Part shown: in pieces, positions 7,066 through 15,749 of the stretch | How the letters are laid out: every line of letters begins with the position of its first letter | Position numbering within the stretch: the stretch's first letter is position 1 | Assembly (NCBI GenBank): GCA_038215555.1 | Contig: JBBQQT010000053.1 | Span: 1-20,252 of the forward strand | From: PFJX01 sp038215555 | GTDB lineage: Bacteria; Pseudomonadota; Gammaproteobacteria; Burkholderiales; Thiobacillaceae | Direction: 5' to 3' | Length of the DNA: 20,252 nucleotides | Made by a program: the position numbers and the translations under genes | The notes under the pieces: model-generated | Databases searched by the model: none | What the model was told of the DNA's origin: nothing | What the model saw: the letters and a program-made list of their open reading frames with translations, nothing else

Positions 7066-7383
7066 ATGGAAGACCAACTCAAGCGACTGTTAGAAGCTGA
7101 AGCCCGTGCGCAAGGCATCATCGAGTCGGCCAGTCAGGAACGCCAGAAGATGTTGGATGATGCGCTGGCTGGGGTGCACGAAGCAGAAGCACGGTTTGAA
7201 GCCAATCGAGCCAATTTGCGCGCACCCTTCCTGAAAGAAGCGCAGGCCCGTGCCGAACAGGCGGTAGCTGAACTGGGTCGCAAGTATGAGGAACGACAGC
7301 GCAATCTGCGCGACATGGCTTCCCGCCATGAACAGGAGGCGGTAGACGCCGCTTTGAATCTGTTGCTTGACCCGGCTGTTTGA
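7066..7383 (+). CDS. V/A-type ATPase peripheral stalk subunit (H/G-like)
   Basis: A 105-residue protein that is almost entirely charged coiled coil (Ala, Glu, Arg and Gln with no proline after the start until residue 54). This matches the small peripheral-stalk subunit called H in archaea, F in Enterococcus hirae and G in eukaryotes. It pairs with subunit E to form the elastic stator that links the catalytic head to the membrane subunit I. Sequence identity in this family is low, so the call rests on length, coiled-coil character and first place in a complete ATPase operon. The Shine-Dalgarno is weak (TTAAGAAAAA just before the ATG). Cytoplasmic. Confidence 0.78.
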   Translation: MEDQLKRLLEAEARAQGIIESASQERQKMLDDALAGVHEAEARFEANRANLRAPFLKEAQARAEQAVAELGRKYEERQRNLRDMASRHEQEAVDAALNLLLDPAV

Positions 7384-7401
7384 TACGAGCTGGCCCGGAT
7401 C

Positions 7402-8430
7402 ATGTCAGCCTATCTGAACACTCGCGTCAGTCTGTTTTCCGGCCGCCTCTGGCAGAACGGGGATTTCGACGCGCTGATCGGCTCGCCGGATGCAGATATC
7501 GCCGACACCCTTTCCGACCGTGGCCTGCCGCAATTGGCCGCCGGCTATAACAACCAGGATCCGCTCTCGCTGGAGCAACGCATCATTGCCGAGATACTGG
7601 ATGAAACCCGCGTCTTGATCCGTCCGCTGACCGGCGATGCGCGTAACTTCCTGATCTATTGGACCGAGCGCTTCGAAATCTCTAACGTGAAGACCCTGCT
7701 GCGCGGCAAGATGACTGGCGAAAAACCCGCCGCGTTGCTGGCCCGCCTGACACCGATGGGCGCGTTCAGTCGTCTCGATGTTCAGGATCTGGTGCATGCC
7801 GAAGATGTCACCGAATTGCTGCGTCGCCTGGAAGCCGGCCCCTATGCCGGCATCGTGCGACAAGCCCGGCGCGCCTTCGAAGACAGCCATGACCCGTTCA
7901 TCCTTGATGCCGCGCTTGATCGCGGTTACTACGAAGGTCTCGCCCGGCGCGCACAACCGCTGGAGAACGCGGTCGGCGCGGCATTCCGGCGGCTCATGGG
8001 GTCGTTGATCGACTGCATCAATCTGGTCTGGCTGCTGCGTTACCGCTTCAACTACAACCTGCCACCAGCCCAGGTCTATTTCTTGCTCGTTGCTTCCCAC
8101 TATGGTCTGTCGTCTTCTCGGCTGCGCCAACTAGCCGCATTGGGTAGCCTGGATGAAATCCTGATCGCGTTGCCCGATGGCTTGCGTCGTGAAATGAACG
8201 GAGTCACCGAAATACACGAAGTGTTCGCGCGAATGGACCGAATGGCCGCCGATGTGGCCGGTAAAGTGTTGCATTCCGGCGCGGGCGCGATTGCACGCGC
8301 CTTCGCATTCCTGATCTTGCGTGAACGCGACCTGCGGTCGGTAAGGGCTGTGCTACGCGGACGCCATCTCGGCTTGCCCATGGGTGACATCAAGCAGGCA
8401 TTGCAACGTATGCCGGAAGGAGCCTTGTAA
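7402..8430 (+). CDS. ntpC: V/A-type ATPase subunit C (rotor adaptor)
   Basis: A 342-residue protein of the V-ATPase subunit C / eukaryotic subunit d family. This funnel-shaped subunit connects the central stalk (D, F) to the c-ring. Recognisable family features are the repeated three-helix-bundle organisation, the segment NFLIYWTERFEISNVKTLLR near 72-91 typical of this family, and ILRERDLRSVRAVLRGR near the C-terminus. Length is usual. Its stop codon overlaps the start of subunit I (TAATG at 8428-8432), so translation is coupled. In most archaeal and Gram-positive operons subunit C follows E; here it precedes I. Confidence 0.88.
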   Translation: MSAYLNTRVSLFSGRLWQNGDFDALIGSPDADIADTLSDRGLPQLAAGYNNQDPLSLEQRIIAEILDETRVLIRPLTGDARNFLIYWTERFEISNVKTLLRGKMTGEKPAALLARLTPMGAFSRLDVQDLVHAEDVTELLRRLEAGPYAGIVRQARRAFEDSHDPFILDAALDRGYYEGLARRAQPLENAVGAAFRRLMGSLIDCINLVWLLRYRFNYNLPPAQVYFLLVASHYGLSSSRLRQLAALGSLDEILIALPDGLRREMNGVTEIHEVFARMDRMAADVAGKVLHSGAGAIARAFAFLILRERDLRSVRAVLRGRHLGLPMGDIKQALQRMPEGAL

Positions 8431-10349
8431 TGTTCCGCGCCGAACCCCTGCTAAAAATCCGGCTGCTGATGCTGGCCACGGAAGCGCCCGATGCGGCCTT
8501 GGAACTGGCCCGCTTCGGGCTATTCAATCCGGCCGAACATGCGCACTCAGGCTACGACCAAGCTTTCGATGAATCTCCTGCAGAAGCCTATCGTGAGGCT
8601 TGGCTGCAAGCCGAATCCCGACTTTCCAAGGTGGTTGAACAATGCGGTGGCTTGGGTGAGTTAGTTATTCCCGCTGACGCAGCAGCACCTTCCCTGGCTG
8701 ACCTGTTGGAGTTGAATGACTGGCTGAAAGAGGTCTGGACGACCTGTCTTGGCGAGCATGAAGCCGAAATGCGTACCCAGGACGATCAGCGCCATCTGGA
8801 AGCGCTGGAAGAAACGCTGGAGAAGCTGGAACGGCTGAATGTCGATATCGCGCAACTGTTGCGCCAGGATGGTCTGTTGGCCGTGAATATCGGCAGTCTG
8901 CCGGTAATCAGTTTGAAGCGTGTGACAGATGCGCTGTCGATCACTGGTTTTCTGGTCTCCACTTTCGATCAACATAACGAGCAGGTCTATGCCGTGATCG
9001 CCGGCCCGCGCGAGCGCGAGGCCGAGGTGCGTGGCGTGCTGTCCCAGGCCGGTTGGCGTGAATTGCCGGTGCCGCTGGAATTGCGCACGCATCCGCAGGC
9101 CGCGCGCGCCTGGCTGATCGAAGAGCGGAAACGGGTGGAAGAACGCGCCGGCGTGCAGTGCAAGGTGATGGACAATTTACGCGGGCAATACCGACCGCGT
9201 ATGGATGAAGCGCGCTTGCGCGTCGCCTTGGCGCGTCCCCTGGCGGAAGCCGCGCTGGTTGGCGTGCGTGGCAAGGGCGGGCTGGCGGGCGTAGCCGGCT
9301 GGATTCCACGTCGCCGCGTCGATGCCTTGCGCGCGTTGCTGGAAGAACGTTTTCACGGCCGCTATCTGTTGGATGTGGCCGTACCCGAGGCGCATGAGGC
9401 GGCCAAGGTGCCGTCGCTGGTGCGCTATCCAGGCTGGTTGCAGCCCTTTGTTCCGTTGGTTAAGAGTTACGGCGTGCCGCGTTATGGCGAATTCGATCCT
9501 ACCCTGCCATTTGCTTTTACCTATTTATTGCTGTTTGGCGCCATGTTTGGCGATATCGGCCATGGCGCGGTGATTCTGGTTCTGGCCGCGGCGCTGTATC
9601 GACGTCTCGGCCGCATGGCCTGGATTGGTATCGCCGCGGGTGCTGTGTCGATGTTGTTTGGCCTGTTCTACGGCAGCATCTTCGGCTACGAGGATGTCAT
9701 CGAACCGGTCTGGATGTCGCCTTTGCACAATCCGATCCATGTCTTGACCGTGGCGGTTTCTTTTGGCGTCGGTTTCATCATCCTCACCCTGCTGGTCAAC
9801 GTGCGTAACAAGTTCACTGCTGGCCATGTCAGCGAAGCGCTGTTCGATTCCACCGGCATTGCCGGCCTGGTTTTCTATCTGGGCGCGGTTGGCAGCGTAG
9901 TCAGTCTGGCAAACGCCAGCGAAAGCGCGGCCAAACTGGCGAATCCTGCTGCGGTCCTTGCGGTGTTGGGTATCGTCACGGTGGCGATATTCAAGTGGGT
10001 GGAAACACGAGCCGGCTGGGGGGAGCGAGCGTTGGTAACGGCCATCGAAACCCTGGAAACCGGCATCAATCTGTTCGCAAACACGCTCTCTTTCATGCGG
10101 GTGGCCGCCTTCAGCCTTAACCATGTGGCTTTGGCACTGGCGGTCTTTACTTTGGCAAACGGCCTTAGTACGGCCGGGCATTGGTTCACCATCGCGCTCG
10201 GCAACGTTGTCATCATCGTACTTGAAGGCGGCATCGTCGCCATCCAGGCCTTGCGTCTGATGTATTACGAAGGCTTCTCGCGCTTCTTCAGTGGCGATGG
10301 GAGGGAATTTGTCCCCCTGCGGCTGGAATTGGAGCGAAACAAAGTCTGA
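8430..10349 (+). CDS. ntpI: V/A-type ATPase subunit I (membrane stator, a-subunit equivalent)
   Basis: A 639-residue protein with a soluble N-terminal half that is largely coiled coil (about 1-340) and a C-terminal membrane half starting near residue 356 with the family motif LFGAMFGDIGHG. Seven or eight helices follow, including FGLFYGSIFGY and the LSFMRVAAFSLNH helix, where Arg557 is the candidate essential arginine facing the rotor glutamate. A second conserved arginine occurs in QALRLMYYE (Arg609) in the last helix. Subunit I forms the two ion half-channels and anchors the E/H peripheral stalks. Length and architecture are normal. Confidence 0.95.
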   Translation: MFRAEPLLKIRLLMLATEAPDAALELARFGLFNPAEHAHSGYDQAFDESPAEAYREAWLQAESRLSKVVEQCGGLGELVIPADAAAPSLADLLELNDWLKEVWTTCLGEHEAEMRTQDDQRHLEALEETLEKLERLNVDIAQLLRQDGLLAVNIGSLPVISLKRVTDALSITGFLVSTFDQHNEQVYAVIAGPREREAEVRGVLSQAGWRELPVPLELRTHPQAARAWLIEERKRVEERAGVQCKVMDNLRGQYRPRMDEARLRVALARPLAEAALVGVRGKGGLAGVAGWIPRRRVDALRALLEERFHGRYLLDVAVPEAHEAAKVPSLVRYPGWLQPFVPLVKSYGVPRYGEFDPTLPFAFTYLLLFGAMFGDIGHGAVILVLAAALYRRLGRMAWIGIAAGAVSMLFGLFYGSIFGYEDVIEPVWMSPLHNPIHVLTVAVSFGVGFIILTLLVNVRNKFTAGHVSEALFDSTGIAGLVFYLGAVGSVVSLANASESAAKLANPAAVLAVLGIVTVAIFKWVETRAGWGERALVTAIETLETGINLFANTLSFMRVAAFSLNHVALALAVFTLANGLSTAGHWFTIALGNVVIIVLEGGIVAIQALRLMYYEGFSRFFSGDGREFVPLRLELERNKV

Positions 10350-10414
10350 TGGCGAGAGTGAGGCTAGGTTTGAGTTGTTATGGGTTTAGGTAATTTCACG
10401 TTAAGGAGAAAAAA

Positions 10415-10855
10415 ATGTCTTGGTTGATCGCAATGATGGCGCTATCCGTGGTGGCGACGATAGGGGCAGGCGTCTGGCTGGAAATGAAGCCAGCCCGTTT
10501 GCCCGCGTCCCGATTCCTCAAGGGCGGTATGCTCGCCAATGTACTTCTGTTCGGGACTGGTCTGGCGGGCGCCATGTTGCTGGGCGTTCAGGATGTTCTC
10601 GCAGCAGAACCGGCCAGCGTCGGGCTGATGGAAATTTCCATGGGCAAGGGCTTGGCCCTGATCGGCATCGGACTGCCTACCGCATTAGCGGCCATCGGCG
10701 CAGGCATCGCGCTGGGCCCGGTCGGTTCCGCCTCGTTGGCGGTTATCGCAGAAAAACCGGAAATGTTCGGTCGTACGCTGATCTATATGGGTCTGGCCGA
10801 GGGTGTCGCGATTTACGGTCTGGTCATGTCGATCCTGCTGCTGGGCAAGATTTAA
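10415..10855 (+). CDS. ntpK: V/A-type ATPase rotor subunit K (c-ring proteolipid)
   Basis: A 146-residue hydrophobic protein with four predicted helices. The second hairpin (about 76-146) is a classic c-subunit: GLPTALAAIGAGIALGPVGS, a polar loop AEKPEMFGR, then LAEGVAIYGL, where Glu129 aligns with the ion-binding carboxylate Glu65 of Ilyobacter c. The first hairpin (about 1-60) is divergent and has no membrane carboxylate, giving one ion site per four helices as in V-type proteolipids. Positions equivalent to the Na+ ligands Gln32 and Ser66 are Leu and Gly, so H+ coupling is predicted. A strong AAGGAG (10403-10408) precedes the ATG, fitting the high copy number needed. The 65-bp gap before it is the largest within the operon. 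Confidence 0.93.
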   Translation: MSWLIAMMALSVVATIGAGVWLEMKPARLPASRFLKGGMLANVLLFGTGLAGAMLLGVQDVLAAEPASVGLMEISMGKGLALIGIGLPTALAAIGAGIALGPVGSASLAVIAEKPEMFGRTLIYMGLAEGVAIYGLVMSILLLGKI

Positions 10856-10865
10856 GGAGCCAAGC

Positions 10866-11210
10866 GTGCGGCAGGAAACCGATAAGCCGCTTGGCACGGC
10901 TCGCCTGGTGGTATTAGGCAGTGCCGGCCTAGCCGAGGGCTTTAGCCTGATCGGCGCGGAGATGTATGCCGATGCAGATGCCGCCAAGGTCGAAGAAGTA
11001 CTTGGACAGTTGGTAAAAAGCGGCGACGAAGCATTGGTGCTGCTCGAATCGCACCTCGCACACGCCGGCGGACATTGGCTTGATCGGTTGCGCAATGAAG
11101 GCGGTCGCATCGTCGTCACTGAATTGCCGCCTCTGTCCGCCCCTTACGATTACGCGCCCGCCGTCGATGACGTGGTCCGCGCCGTGCTGGGACCAGAGGC
11201 TTTGAAGTAG
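10866..11210 (+). CDS. V/A-type ATPase subunit F (central stalk)
   Basis: A 114-residue protein starting at GTG, with AGGAG at 10855-10859 7 nt upstream. The longer open frame from ATG 10803 would run inside subunit K and lacks such a site. The protein has the small alternating alpha/beta fold of subunit F: a first strand ARLVVLGS, then GFSLIGAE near 25-32, which corresponds to the family GFRLAG-type motif, and later strands EALVLLES and GRIVVTELPP. Subunit F binds subunit D in the central shaft and modulates catalysis. It lies 10 bp after subunit K. In archaeal operons F usually follows C, so its place before E is unusual. Confidence 0.82.
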   Translation: MRQETDKPLGTARLVVLGSAGLAEGFSLIGAEMYADADAAKVEEVLGQLVKSGDEALVLLESHLAHAGGHWLDRLRNEGGRIVVTELPPLSAPYDYAPAVDDVVRAVLGPEALK

Positions 11211-11243
11211 TCGCTTACAGGTAACGAATATGGATACCCGAAA

Positions 11244-11894
11244 ATGGATAACGATTCGCAAGTCACTCAACTGGAATCAGCGCTGATCCGTCAGGCTGAG
11301 ACCTTGGCGCGTGAACAGCGCCATAACGCCGATGTGTTGCGCGCGCGCATTCTGGCCGAGTCAACCGACAAGCTGAAACTGGCGGAAGATCGTGAAGTAT
11401 TGGCGGCCAAGGCCGAGGCCGAGCGCCGGGTGCGGCGGCAATCGCAAGCGGCGGAAACCCGTCTCGCTTCCGAACTCGACCGCTTGCGCTGGGCCTTGAC
11501 CGAAGCCACGTTGTCCGGCGTCAAGCTGGCGTTCCAGGAGTTGGTTGACGATGAAACGGCTTATCTCGAAGTGCTCGAGCAATGGTTGGCGGCGGCGGCA
11601 CAAGCGCTGCCGGCGGGTGATCTGATCGCGGAAGTGCGGCGCGATGATGGCAAGCGAATTGCCGCCGTCTGGGACCAATTCAGCGCCCGCGCGGCACCGG
11701 GCCGCAAGGTGACATTGCGCAGCCACAACCATCCGAGCGAAGGTGGCATGCGGGTTCTGCTGGCCGATAACCGCGCCCAGATGGACCAGACTTTTGAAGC
11801 CCGTCAATCGCGTCTTGCCGATGAACTGGCGCGCGTCGCGATGGAACGGCTGTTCGCCAGCGCTCCCGACCTGGGCACCTTGGTGCGCGGATAA
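11244..11894 (+). CDS. ntpE: V/A-type ATPase subunit E (peripheral stalk)
   Basis: A 216-residue cytoplasmic protein with a long charged N-terminal helix (about 5-80, rich in Ala, Arg and Glu) followed by a compact alpha/beta C-terminal domain, the usual layout of subunit E. The helix pairs with the H/G-like subunit encoded first in the operon to form the stator, and the C-terminal domain binds the top of the catalytic head. Similarity in this family is mostly structural, so the call relies on architecture, length and the position immediately upstream of subunit A. The ATG at 11230 is out of frame and is ignored. A 27-bp spacer separates it from subunit A. Confidence 0.83.
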   Translation: MDNDSQVTQLESALIRQAETLAREQRHNADVLRARILAESTDKLKLAEDREVLAAKAEAERRVRRQSQAAETRLASELDRLRWALTEATLSGVKLAFQELVDDETAYLEVLEQWLAAAAQALPAGDLIAEVRRDDGKRIAAVWDQFSARAAPGRKVTLRSHNHPSEGGMRVLLADNRAQMDQTFEARQSRLADELARVAMERLFASAPDLGTLVRG

Positions 11895-11921
11895 CAAGCG
11901 GGAAAATAATTAGGAACTGCG

Positions 11922-13691
11922 ATGGGAAAAATTCTTGAAATCAACGGCCCCCTGGTCAAGCTGGAGTTGCCGGAAACGGTACTCGGCGAGCAGGTGCGAG
12001 TGGGTCGTCTGGGTCTGGTCGGTGAAGTCATTGGCCGCGACGGCAATACCGCTCTCGCGCAACTCTATGAAGATACCGCCGGCTTGCGCCCTGGCGAGGA
12101 AGCCACCGGACTCGGTTGGCCGCTGTCAGTCGAACTCGGCCCCGGTCTTCTGGGTGCGATTTTCGATGGCGTGCAACGCCCGCTGGAGGCGGTCTGGCAA
12201 CAAAGCGGCGACCGTATGGCGCGCGGTGTCGCGGTGCCTTCCCTGCCACGCGACAAACGCTGGCATTTCGTGCCCGATCCGCATCGACGCGCAGGCACCG
12301 CGCTGGCGGGCGGCGATGTGCTGGGCACGGTGCAAGAAACCGAATCGATTCTGCATCGGATCCTGACGCCGCCATTGATTCATGGCGAGTTGCTCGAACT
12401 GGCGCCGGAAGGCGATTACACAATTGAAGAAATCCTGGGCCGGGTGCGCAAGTTCGACGGCAACATCGAGAAGCTGCACTTGTTCCATCGCTGGCCGGTG
12501 CGCACGCCGCGTCCATTCCGGCGGCGTGACCATGCGGTGGCGCCCTTGATCACCGGGCAACGCATTCTGGATACCTTTTATCCGCTGCTGAAAGGCGGCA
12601 AGGCGGCGATTCCCGGCCCGTTCGGCGCCGGCAAGACCATGTTGCAACAGCAGATTGCGCGCTGGTGCAATGCCGAGATCGTGATTTATGTGGGTTGCGG
12701 CGAACGCGGCAACGAACTGACCGACGTGCTCGAATTCATGCCGGAACTGAAAGACCCGCACACCGGCCGGCCGCTGATGGAACGCACGCTGCTGGTCGCC
12801 AATACTTCCAACATGCCGGTGGTCGCGCGTGAAGCCTCGGTCTATGTCGGCATCACCTTGGCGGAGTATTTCCGCGATCAGGGGCTCGACGTGGTGATGG
12901 TCGCCGATTCCACCAGCCGTTGGGCGGAAGCCCTGCGCGAAGTCGCTGGACGTCTCGGTCAGATGCCGGTGGAAGAAGGCTATCCCGCCTATCTCGGTTC
13001 TCGTTTGGCGGCGTTCTATGAACGCGCCGGCCGGGTGGAAACCATGGCCGGCCATCATGGTTCGGTGACGTTGATCGGCGCTGTTTCCCCGCCCGGCGGC
13101 GACTTCTCCGAGCCGGTGACCAGCCACACCAAGGAAATCATCCAGACTTTCTGGGCGCTGTCGAAAGAACTCGCCGATGCTCGCCACTATCCCTCGGTCG
13201 ATTGGCTGGAAAGCTTTTCCGGTTACATCGGTTCAGCCGCTAAATGGTGGGCGGAGAACGTCAATCCGAACTGGGAAAAAGAACGCGCCGAAGCACTCGA
13301 TCTGCTGTCCGCGTCGGAAGAACTGCAGCGTATCGTCAACCTGGTCGGTGTCGAGGCGCTGTCGAGCGAGCAACGCTGGACGCTGGAAGCCGCCGGACTG
13401 ATCAAGGAAGGCCTGTTGCAACAGTCGGCGATCGATGAAATCGACAGTTTCTCCTCGCCGGAAAAACAGTACGCGTTGCTTTCCGGGCTTCTCGAAATTT
13501 TCCGCCAGGGCATGAAGCTGGTGAAGTTGGGTGCACCTGCGCGCCGCTTGATCCAGATGCCGCTGCTATCCCAGGCGCGACGCTGGAAGAGTCAGCACAC
13601 CTCGGAAGATATCGCCGCGCTGAAAGCGAAGATCGCCCAGATTCCGGGCGAGTTCGAAAAGCTGATGCTGGAATACGAGCAGACGGCTTGA
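11922..13691 (+). CDS. ntpA: V/A-type ATPase catalytic subunit A
   Basis: The nucleotide-hydrolysing or synthesising subunit, 589 residues, normal length. An N-terminal beta-barrel begins GKILEINGPLVKLELPE. It is followed by the non-homologous insert characteristic of A subunits (about 110-200), then the P-loop GPFGAGKT at 232-239. The catalytic glutamate lies in GCGERGNE (Glu261) and Walker B in VVMVADSTSRWAEA (Asp329). The late motif SGYIGSAAKWW is also typical. Three A subunits alternate with three B subunits in the head. The P-loop Lys and catalytic Glu are intact, so the enzyme should be active. AGGA sits about 10 nt before the ATG, and subunit B follows after 25 bp. Confidence 0.97.
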   Translation: MGKILEINGPLVKLELPETVLGEQVRVGRLGLVGEVIGRDGNTALAQLYEDTAGLRPGEEATGLGWPLSVELGPGLLGAIFDGVQRPLEAVWQQSGDRMARGVAVPSLPRDKRWHFVPDPHRRAGTALAGGDVLGTVQETESILHRILTPPLIHGELLELAPEGDYTIEEILGRVRKFDGNIEKLHLFHRWPVRTPRPFRRRDHAVAPLITGQRILDTFYPLLKGGKAAIPGPFGAGKTMLQQQIARWCNAEIVIYVGCGERGNELTDVLEFMPELKDPHTGRPLMERTLLVANTSNMPVVAREASVYVGITLAEYFRDQGLDVVMVADSTSRWAEALREVAGRLGQMPVEEGYPAYLGSRLAAFYERAGRVETMAGHHGSVTLIGAVSPPGGDFSEPVTSHTKEIIQTFWALSKELADARHYPSVDWLESFSGYIGSAAKWWAENVNPNWEKERAEALDLLSASEELQRIVNLVGVEALSSEQRWTLEAAGLIKEGLLQQSAIDEIDSFSSPEKQYALLSGLLEIFRQGMKLVKLGAPARRLIQMPLLSQARRWKSQHTSEDIAALKAKIAQIPGEFEKLMLEYEQTA

Positions 13692-13716
13692 GACAGACCA
13701 AACCACGGGCAACAGC

Positions 13717-15114
13717 ATGAAAAACATTGAATTCCGCACTGCAACCTCCGCCCAGGGCGGCCTTATCGTGATGGGCGGCGTGCCCGGCGTGGCGGCAGGT
13801 TCCCGCGTCCAGTTGCGCGACCATGCCGGACGTCTGCGTTCCGGTTTGGTCATCCGCGCGGCAGATGACGCCGTGCTGGTGGAAGTCTTTGAGGGCACCG
13901 ACGAGCTCGATCTGGAACGGACCTGGGTGCGTTTTCTCGATGAGCCGTTCAAGTTGCCAGTGTCGCGCGACATTCTCGGCCGCATCTTCAACGGCGCCGG
14001 ACTGCCGCGCGATGGTCGGCCGCCGATCATTTCCGCCGATCGCCGCGACGTCAACGGCGAGCCGCTGAATCCGGCGGCGCGCGCTTATCCGCGTGAATTC
14101 ATCCAGACCGGCATTTCCGCCATCGACGGCATGAACTCGTTGACACGTGGTCAGAAATTGCCCATTTTCTCCGGCGGCGGACTGCCGCATAACCGGGTCG
14201 CGGCGCAGATCGTGCGGCAAGCCAAGTTGCTCGGCGAAGCCGCTTCCGAGTTCGTCGTGGTGTTCGCCGCCTTCGGCGCTTCGCACGCCGATGCGCGTTT
14301 CTTCGAGGAGAGTTTTGAAGAAAGCGGCGTGCTGAACAAAGTCGTGATGTTCCTCAACCTGGCCGACGAGCCGGTCATTGAACGGCTGCTGACGCCGCGC
14401 GCGGCGCTGACCGCCGCCGAATATCTGGCGTTCGATCTCGACTTTCACGTGCTGGTGGTGATGACCGACATGACTGCCTACGCCGAGGCGCTGCGCGAAG
14501 TGGCGGTGCTGCGCGGCGACGTGCCAGCGCGCAAAGGCTATCCCGGCTATCTCTATTCCGATCTGGCGGAAATCTACGAGCGGGCCGGGCGGATCAAGAA
14601 CCGGCGCGGTTCCATCACCATGATTCCGGTTCTGTCGATGCCATCCGACGACATTACCCACCCGATTCCTGACTTGACCGGCTACATCACCGAAGGCCAG
14701 ATTGTGCTCGGCCGCGAACTAGCCAACCAGAACGTCTATCCGCCGGTCACCGTACTGCCTTCGTTGTCGCGTCTGATGAAAGACGGCGTCGGCAAGAATT
14801 TCACCCGCGAAGATCACCCGCACGTCGCCAGCCAGTTGTTCGCCAGCTATGCCAAGGCGCTGGAAGTGCGCGGCCTGGCGGCGATCATCGGTGCGGAAGA
14901 GTTGTCAGACGCTGACCGCCGTTACCTCGAATTTGCCAATGCGTTCGAGCACAAGTTCATCGGCCAGGGCGAAGATGAAGACCGTAGCGTGTTTGAAACC
15001 CTCAACCTGGCCTGGGATTTGTTGTCGATGCTGCCGGCCGATGCGCTGATTCGGGTTTCGGAAGAGGAATTGGCCAAGTATCACAAGGGGCAGGCGACCG
15101 TGTCTGCCGCGTGA
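13717..15114 (+). CDS. ntpB: V/A-type ATPase regulatory subunit B
   Basis: The non-catalytic nucleotide-binding subunit, 465 residues, normal length. The family signature near 126-160 reads PREFIQTGISAIDGMNSLTRGQKLPIF (quoted only as landmarks: FIQTG, IDGMN, RGQKLPIF), followed by SGGGLPHNR in place of a real P-loop, which is diagnostic for B rather than A. RKGYPGYLYSDLAEIYERAG and the C-terminal helical domain are also typical. It alternates with subunit A in the hexameric head and contributes an arginine finger to the catalytic site. It is spaced 25 bp from subunit A and 7 bp from subunit D. Confidence 0.96.
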   Translation: MKNIEFRTATSAQGGLIVMGGVPGVAAGSRVQLRDHAGRLRSGLVIRAADDAVLVEVFEGTDELDLERTWVRFLDEPFKLPVSRDILGRIFNGAGLPRDGRPPIISADRRDVNGEPLNPAARAYPREFIQTGISAIDGMNSLTRGQKLPIFSGGGLPHNRVAAQIVRQAKLLGEAASEFVVVFAAFGASHADARFFEESFEESGVLNKVVMFLNLADEPVIERLLTPRAALTAAEYLAFDLDFHVLVVMTDMTAYAEALREVAVLRGDVPARKGYPGYLYSDLAEIYERAGRIKNRRGSITMIPVLSMPSDDITHPIPDLTGYITEGQIVLGRELANQNVYPPVTVLPSLSRLMKDGVGKNFTREDHPHVASQLFASYAKALEVRGLAAIIGAEELSDADRRYLEFANAFEHKFIGQGEDEDRSVFETLNLAWDLLSMLPADALIRVSEEELAKYHKGQATVSAA

Positions 15115-15121
15115 GTCTGCG

Positions 15122-15748
15122 ATGAAAAAACGCCTATCCGTTCCGCCCACCAAGAGCGCGTTGCTGCAGGTCAGTCGCCAGGTCAAGTTCCTTGAGCAGG
15201 GTCGCCAGATGCTGGAGAAGAAGCGCGACCTTTTGACCCGCCTGGTTTACGAGCGGCTGGCGCAATACCGCGAACTGCGTGCGCAAACCATTGCCGAACT
15301 GGCCGAGGCGTATCACTGGCTCGGCATTGTGCAGATGCGCATGGGCGGCCAGATGCTGCGTCAGGCTTCGGTCGGATTGAGACAGGCGGTATCGATCCGG
15401 ATCGTGTCGCGTTCCAGCGTCGGTGTCGAATATCCCAGCGTCACCGCAGAACCGCTGCCGTTGCAGCCGGTTGGCCTGATGTGGACCGATGTCAGTTTTG
15501 ACGAAGCGCGTCTGCGCCTGCGGGAACTTACCGTTACCCTGGCGCGTCTTGGGGAAGCGGAAAACGCGTTATGGCGTTTACTGGCGGCTAGTCGAAAGAC
15601 ACAGAAACGGGTCAACGCGCTGAAGTACAACATCATTCCTCGCTATACCGCTACGGTGCATCACATCCGCGCCGCGCTGGAAGAGGACGAGCGCAATACG
15701 TTGTTCCAGATCAAAGTGTTACGCGCGCGGGCAGTAACTGCTAAATAA
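15122..15748 (+). CDS. ntpD: V/A-type ATPase subunit D (central rotor shaft)
   Basis: A 208-residue protein with long N- and C-terminal helices forming an antiparallel coiled coil, the gamma-like rotor shaft. The N-terminus has the family pattern PPTKSALLQVSRQVKFLEQG, with LLxKKRDLL-like QMLEKKRDLL near 30-39. The C-terminal helix contains RVNALKYNIIPRY, a strong subunit D signature, followed by the EEDERNTLFQIKVLRAR helix. It transmits rotation from the c-ring via C and F to the A3B3 head. It is the last gene of the operon. The stop codon at 15746-15748 is separated by a single base from the stop codon of an opposing transposase remnant, and no hairpin with T-tract is visible after it. Confidence 0.94.
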   Translation: MKKRLSVPPTKSALLQVSRQVKFLEQGRQMLEKKRDLLTRLVYERLAQYRELRAQTIAELAEAYHWLGIVQMRMGGQMLRQASVGLRQAVSIRIVSRSSVGVEYPSVTAEPLPLQPVGLMWTDVSFDEARLRLRELTVTLARLGEAENALWRLLAASRKTQKRVNALKYNIIPRYTATVHHIRAALEEDERNTLFQIKVLRARAVTAK

Positions 15749-15749
15749 C

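Noticed and set aside
10350..10414. Separate promoter before rotor subunit K
   Set aside because: TTGAGT and TAATTT are present but only 15 nt apart. The strong Shine-Dalgarno is enough to explain higher expression.
12126..14661. Long minus-strand open frames opposite ATPase subunits A and B
   Set aside because: They are GC-driven shadows of conserved catalytic genes, with no recognisable domains.
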